Shown piece after piece: positions 7,638 through 11,028 of a DNA stretch of 11,028 bases (its first letter is position 1; each line of letters opens with the position of its first letter). The stretch covers positions 1 through 11,028 of the forward strand of contig JAUNIK010000051.1 of NCBI GenBank assembly GCA_030523505.1. Reading direction: 5' to 3'. The position numbers and the translations under genes were made by a program. A model generated the notes under the pieces. The model saw only the letters and a list, made by a program, of their open reading frames with translations. It was not told the DNA's origin and made no database searches. The DNA is from Prevotellaceae bacterium. Lineage in GTDB: Bacteria > Bacteroidota > Bacteroidia > Bacteroidales > Bacteroidaceae.

Positions 7638-7655
7638 AATTGCGCTGCAAAATTA
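7638..7655 (-). promoter_or_regulatory. Promoter of the beta-helix lipoprotein gene
   Basis: The minus strand reads TAATTTTG at 7655-7648, a full match to the Bacteroidetes -7 consensus. It runs into TTTGCAGCGCAATT (7651-7638), identical over 14 bases to the same position of the ppk promoter. No good TTTG -33 element is present at the usual distance. The predicted leader is about 50 nt and ends in an A-rich tract before ATG 7592. Confidence 0.7.
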
Positions 7656-7701
7656 CAGAGTTGTTGTTTCTACCTTGTTACAATCCCGCTACGATATTGT
7701 T

Positions 7702-7720
7702 TCGTAACTGGATTGTCATA
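7702..7720 (-). promoter_or_regulatory. Candidate operator (Pho-box-like), copy B, upstream of the lipoprotein gene
   Basis: The minus strand reads TATGACAATCCAGTTACGA, with half-sites ATGACAA and GTTACGA 4 bp apart. On the plus strand the first half-site is TTGTCAT, one base from the E. coli Pho-box half-site CTGTCAT. The site starts 12 nt after the receptor gene's stop codon. Its near edge is exactly 46 bp from the -7 element, matching copy A. A reversed half-site, TTGTAAC, lies at 7683-7677. Confidence 0.6.
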
Positions 7721-7732
7721 AATTACTTTGTA

Positions 7733-10423
7733 TTAGAATTTATAACCAACGGAGAGTTGGATGGTTCGCCCTGGGCGGTAGGAGCGAGTTATCTGTTCAA
7801 TCTCGCCGTGAGGGGTATTCTCGCATTGCTTGAACTGAACCTTTTGCGCCAGAAGGTCGCGGACGGAGAAGCGGAGGGCTAAGTGGCCAATCTCCTTACT
7901 TACGTTGAGATCGAGCTGGTGGCGTGGCATCTCGTAACTGTCGGGCACACGAACCTCGGTGGCTCCTGTTCCAACGCTGCGACCAACACCTATCAGTCGT
8001 TTGCCTATTACGTTGTAGAGGAGAGACGCTGTCCAACCTTTCTGCCATTCGCGATTTGGATTGCCTTGGTTGCTGTTATAGAAAAGTCCAATGTTGACCA
8101 GATAGGGCGATTGTCCTTGCATTGGTCGCGATTCCTCCTTACTACCTTCAGGGAAGGTGACGTAACTCTTTATCAACGAGGCATTGAGTGAAACTGAGAA
8201 CTGAGGCAGGTGCAGAAAGTCGAACTGCTTGCGGATGTCGAGTTCAATGCCGTAGTTGTCCGCTCCCTCAGCATTGAGGTAGGAATAAACGAGGTCGGTG
8301 CCACCAGCCACGGTGTACGTCCACTCGATAGGATTGCGAAAATGTTTGTAGAAGAGCGAGAGACTCACCACCTCGCCAGCATGGGGATACCACTCCCAAC
8401 CGAGGTCGAGATTGTCGATGTAGGCAGGCTTCAGGTTGTGATTGCCCTGCACGTTCGAGGCGAGGTCGAAGTCATAATAGACACTAGACGAGAGTTCGCG
8501 AAACTCTGGTCGGTTGGTTGTGCGACCGTATGCCGCACGCAACTGATGTTTGTCTGTCAGGTGGTAGGCAAGGTTGAGTGAGGCGAAGAGGTCGTTGTAA
8601 TCGTAGAACGTGGAGAGGGGCGAGGGCTCATGACGGCGTGTGTTGGAGATAAGTTCTGTGCGAACATGCTCAAAACGAACACCACCATACACGTCGAATC
8701 GTCGGATGGGAAGTTTCGCGCTCACATAGCTGCTACCCTGTGTGCTGCGAGCCGAATAGTTGTTGCTCCAGTCGATGAGTTCGTGCTGGCTGATGCCTAT
8801 CGTGTTGGTTGGTGAGCCTGTCGAACCATCATCCATGGTCAGGATAATAGGCAGATTATTTGCGTCGTCCCAACCATCAAGCGACTGTGGCAACTGACCA
8901 CCATCGTACTGCAACGTCCACTGTTGTGTTTCATACACACGGCGACGATGCTCTACGTATGCACCTGCAAAGAGAGAGGGCGTGAACGTGCCAAATGTAA
9001 AGTCATGTTTCCAATTGGCAGAAGCCGAAAGGATGTGCTCATCGAGTCGGGAAGTCTCGCGGTTGAAGTCGTTGAGATTGTCTATCACGAAGCGTTTTTC
9101 CTCCTCCATCATGCTGTAACGTTGGCGATTGGGCAGGTGACGATTGGCGTATGCGTAGCCAAGACTCCAATCAAGTTTGTCAGCATCCGATAGCTTGTGC
9201 TTGCCATCCAATTGCACGTTATAGGTAAGCCTTCGCTGACGGTAGTATTCTGCTTGACGTACATGGTCGCTCTGCGCATCATAGCCGTCACGATCCGTAT
9301 AGCGGTCTTTGCCAAGACGATTCAGTATCTGCTTGAATTCGTAGCGATTACGCCCTGAGGCAGAGAGATAGGTGAGATTGAGCAATGCCCCGAGACGGCG
9401 GTTGAGGTTATACTGATGGTCGGTCATCTGGCGCAGATAGTTCGAGCGGTCGTGCGTCACGTCGTATGCACCGAAGAGGTTATTCTCCATGTCGCGCAAC
9501 GTGCGGTATTGCTGCGTGAAGTTGGCGCTTGCCACCAGAGCCCACGTCTGCCCTTCATCAGTGCGCCATCGCTGTGCCGTGCTTGCCGATGCGCTAACAT
9601 CCCCGATGGGCGAGAATGAGTGTGTCTGCCAACTGCTCTCTTTTGCAGAAAGAAACGTACGGAAGTGCGATGACTCGTTCCACGAAGTGCCAAGTGAGAA
9701 ATCCGTCTTGTTCTCGCTCGGCACGTCCTTCGTGTTGACCAGAATGAAACCACCGGAAAAGTCCGCAGGGTATTCGGGAGCGGATGACTTTACGACCATC
9801 ATATTGTCGAGTTGCGATGAGGGAATGATGTCGAACGAGAAGGCACGCTGGTCGGCTTCGCTCGAAGGAACAGCAGCTCCATTCAGCCATACATTATTAT
9901 ATCGTTGCGACAGACCTCGTACCATGACAAACTTCTCGTCGATGATACTCACGCCTGGAATGCGGCGTATCACCTCGCCGGCGTCCTTGTCCTGTGTGCG
10001 CTTGATGTGCTGCTCGCTCACGCCAGTCATCGTGACGTGCGCCTCCTGCTGCTCACGAGTGGTGGCGGCTTCAGTGTTGTGGCGTACGGTTCCTGTAACA
10101 GTCACTTCACCGAGTGTTGCATTGTCAGGTTCAAGGATGAAGTCGAGCACAAGATCTTCTTTTGTTACCTTAACACCTTCTTTTATAACAGGTTTATATC
10201 CGATGAAGCGCACCGTCAGCGTGTATGTGTCGTTCTTTAAATTCAGCGAATAGTTACCATCAATGTCGGCCGTAGTTCCTTGCCCATTCTGAGTCACGAT
10301 GGTAGCACCTGTCAGCGGTTCGCCAGTGCCTTGTTCTGTGATTCGCCCCTTCACGATGCCTGCAAAACTAAGGATAGGCATTAGGAGGAAAAGAACAGTT
10401 GTAATTATACCTTTGAGTTTCAT
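7733..10423 (-). CDS. TonB-dependent outer-membrane receptor (SusC-like, no SusD neighbour)
   Basis: An 896-residue receptor that uses TonB energy to import a ligand across the outer membrane. I place the start at ATG 10423, where a normal signal peptide begins (MKLKGIITTVLFLLMPILSF, residues 1-20). The frame stays open upstream to ATG 10537, but that 38-residue extension is Met/Thr-rich, lacks signal features and overlaps the acidic microprotein. After the signal comes a carboxypeptidase-regulatory-like domain (about 23-98: VKGRITEQGTGEPLTGATI, GYKPVIKEGV). A TonB-box-like GEVTVTG (105-111) follows, then a plug domain with VIRRIPGVSIID (151-162) and MVRGLSQRYNNVWLNG (167-182), and a long beta-barrel ending in an aromatic strand, LSVGYKF. 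The gap to the microprotein is 4 nt and the porin lies just beyond. The ligand is unknown; the neighbours point to phosphate or a phosphorylated compound. No SusD gene follows; the next gene is the beta-helix lipoprotein. Confidence 0.92.
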   Translation of the reverse strand: MKLKGIITTVLFLLMPILSFAGIVKGRITEQGTGEPLTGATIVTQNGQGTTADIDGNYSLNLKNDTYTLTVRFIGYKPVIKEGVKVTKEDLVLDFILEPDNATLGEVTVTGTVRHNTEAATTREQQEAHVTMTGVSEQHIKRTQDKDAGEVIRRIPGVSIIDEKFVMVRGLSQRYNNVWLNGAAVPSSEADQRAFSFDIIPSSQLDNMMVVKSSAPEYPADFSGGFILVNTKDVPSENKTDFSLGTSWNESSHFRTFLSAKESSWQTHSFSPIGDVSASASTAQRWRTDEGQTWALVASANFTQQYRTLRDMENNLFGAYDVTHDRSNYLRQMTDHQYNLNRRLGALLNLTYLSASGRNRYEFKQILNRLGKDRYTDRDGYDAQSDHVRQAEYYRQRRLTYNVQLDGKHKLSDADKLDWSLGYAYANRHLPNRQRYSMMEEEKRFVIDNLNDFNRETSRLDEHILSASANWKHDFTFGTFTPSLFAGAYVEHRRRVYETQQWTLQYDGGQLPQSLDGWDDANNLPIILTMDDGSTGSPTNTIGISQHELIDWSNNYSARSTQGSSYVSAKLPIRRFDVYGGVRFEHVRTELISNTRRHEPSPLSTFYDYNDLFASLNLAYHLTDKHQLRAAYGRTTNRPEFRELSSSVYYDFDLASNVQGNHNLKPAYIDNLDLGWEWYPHAGEVVSLSLFYKHFRNPIEWTYTVAGGTDLVYSYLNAEGADNYGIELDIRKQFDFLHLPQFSVSLNASLIKSYVTFPEGSKEESRPMQGQSPYLVNIGLFYNSNQGNPNREWQKGWTASLLYNVIGKRLIGVGRSVGTGATEVRVPDSYEMPRHQLDLNVSKEIGHLALRFSVRDLLAQKVQFKQCENTPHGEIEQITRSYRPGRTIQLSVGYKF

Positions 10424-10427
10424 TGTC

Positions 10428-10568
10428 TTAATCGTCGTCATCATCATTGTCATCCCATTCGTCTTCATCATCCTCTTCAAAACCTGTGGAAAGAGACTTG
10501 GGAAATTCCAGTTCGTCAACATCGTCAAATTTTGCAATTAAATCTTGATTATATTTTGCCATAGTCAT
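10428..10568 (-). CDS. Highly acidic microprotein (46 aa; 44 aa from the second ATG)
   Basis: A short frame lies between the porin stop (5 nt upstream) and the receptor ATG (4 nt downstream), the spacing of translationally coupled genes. It may start at ATG 10568 or in-frame ATG 10562, which differ by two residues. Counted from the second ATG, the 44 residues include 14 Asp and 6 Glu against 3 Lys. Residues 29-44 are 14 acidic out of 16, interrupted by Trp36 and Asn39. The first half has a short amphipathic pattern (MAKYNQDLIAKFDDVDELEF). There is no signal peptide or membrane segment, so it should stay in the cytosol. The acidic tail mixes GAA, GAG, GAT and GAC codons, which favours selection on the protein over simple repeat slippage. 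I recognise no family. Possible roles are metal binding or a polyanion mimic acting on a phosphate or polyphosphate factor; both are speculation. Confidence 0.65.
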   Translation of the reverse strand: MTMAKYNQDLIAKFDDVDELEFPKSLSTGFEEDDEDEWDDNDDDDD

Positions 10569-10573
10569 TTGCG

Positions 10574-11028
10574 TTAGAATCTAATCATCAGTTCGACAAC
10601 AAGTTTATCCTGTTCGCTCTCCTTTGGAGTACAACCATGTGGGTACCAGTACTTCTCGTAGTTGAGACGAATGTCGGTTGGGAAGTATTTGTTGGCAACA
10701 TGGAAGGTCAGACCTGCCGTGAGTCTATGACGTTCTGCGTCGGATTGTTGTAAACGAGTAGTACCCTCCACGAAGCCCTTCTTGCCATCGCTGTGGTTGT
10801 CCATGTAATCGTAGCGGAGAAGATAGCTGATGCCGCCCAAGAAGCCTTTCTTCATTGGCATCTTGTAGATTGTCATGACATCAACGGCATTGCAGTCGTC
10901 AAAAGTATCCTTTGCATAAAACTTACGGAGGTATTCTGCTTCAACATGAAGACCATTCCACTCATAGTAAGCTCCGAAGTCAAACGACGTGTACGAAGCC
11001 TCACGACTCGCAATAAGCTGGTGCTGAA
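10574..11028 (-). CDS. Phosphate-selective porin O/P-like protein, C-terminal part (5' end cut by window edge)
   Basis: The last 150 residues of an outer-membrane beta-barrel; the frame is open to the right edge and ends at TAA 10574. Alternating hydrophobic/polar strands with aromatic girdle residues are visible: FDFGAYYEWNGLHVEAEYL, the strand with GISYLLRYDYMD, an extracellular-type loop rich in Gly, Lys and Asp, AERHRLTAGLTFHVA, then DIRLNYEKYWY. The C-terminal strand LVVELMIRF ends in Phe, the usual signal for barrel assembly. The closing pattern (GLTFH, then RLNYEKYW) is what I associate with the OprO/OprP family (phosphate or pyrophosphate-selective porins). Specificity cannot be judged, since the lysine ladder of the channel would lie in the missing N-terminal part. 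An internal Met at 10876 is not the start, because the barrel continues upstream of it. It leads the operon with the acidic microprotein and the TonB receptor. Confidence 0.8.
   Translation of the reverse strand, partial: QHQLIASREASYTSFDFGAYYEWNGLHVEAEYLRKFYAKDTFDDCNAVDVMTIYKMPMKKGFLGGISYLLRYDYMDNHSDGKKGFVEGTTRLQQSDAERHRLTAGLTFHVANKYFPTDIRLNYEKYWYPHGCTPKESEQDKLVVELMIRF

Noticed and set aside
9489..10253. 254-codon open frame on the plus strand
   Set aside because: It is antisense to the receptor's plug region and its translation is Ser/Arg/Thr-rich without domain features.
10438..10480. GAT/GAC-rich stretch as a simple DNA repeat
   Set aside because: Codons alternate irregularly and are interrupted by TGG and AAT, so no regular repeat unit exists; it reads better as an acidic coding tail.
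1..11028. tRNA, rRNA, CRISPR array, insertion sequence, integrase or phage signs
   Set aside because: No repeat-spacer pattern, transposase or integrase motifs, or terminal inverted repeats were seen, and coding content is continuous on one strand.

Overview
The window looks like a chromosomal segment of a Bacteroidales bacterium, probably Prevotella-like. The signs are a SusC-type TonB-dependent receptor with an N-terminal carboxypeptidase-regulatory-like domain, a Bacteroidetes lipoprotein signal, A-rich start regions with almost no Shine-Dalgarno sequences, and two TAnnTTTG -7 promoter elements. The genus is inference. Every gene I can support lies on the minus strand, so transcription runs from the right edge to the left edge.

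Layout in the direction of transcription. (1) Outer-membrane block: the C-terminal 150 residues of a phosphate-selective porin O/P-like protein (cut by the right edge), a very acidic microprotein of 44-46 residues that would escape most gene callers, and an 896-residue TonB-dependent receptor. The gaps are only 5 and 4 nt, so this is a tight operon. (2) A 140-nt gap with a promoter and a candidate operator, then a 516-residue surface-type lipoprotein with beta-helix-like sequence, then a strong hairpin. (3) An HD-domain phosphohydrolase. (4) A 128-nt gap with a second promoter and a second copy of the operator, then polyphosphate kinase (ppk), a short exopolyphosphatase (ppx), a 33-residue single-span membrane microprotein, and a PiT-family inorganic phosphate transporter that runs off the left edge.

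The genes read as one phosphate-handling locus. The porin, receptor and lipoprotein would bring phosphate or a phosphorylated ligand across the outer membrane. PiT would carry orthophosphate across the inner membrane. PPK1 would store it as polyphosphate and PPX would release it. The HD protein is an additional phosphohydrolase of unknown substrate. The strongest non-coding signal ties the blocks together: a 19-bp sequence (TATKACAATCYMGTTACGA, 16 of 19 identical) occurs upstream of both ppk and the lipoprotein gene, in each case exactly 46 bp from the -7 element. It is built as two 7-bp half-sites with a 4-bp spacer, the geometry of a PhoB box. The two microproteins, this operator and a possible Shine-Dalgarno-masking hairpin ahead of the PiT gene are the parts most likely to be undescribed. 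No tRNA, rRNA, CRISPR array, insertion sequence or attachment site was seen, and no gene-free stretch exceeds 140 nt.
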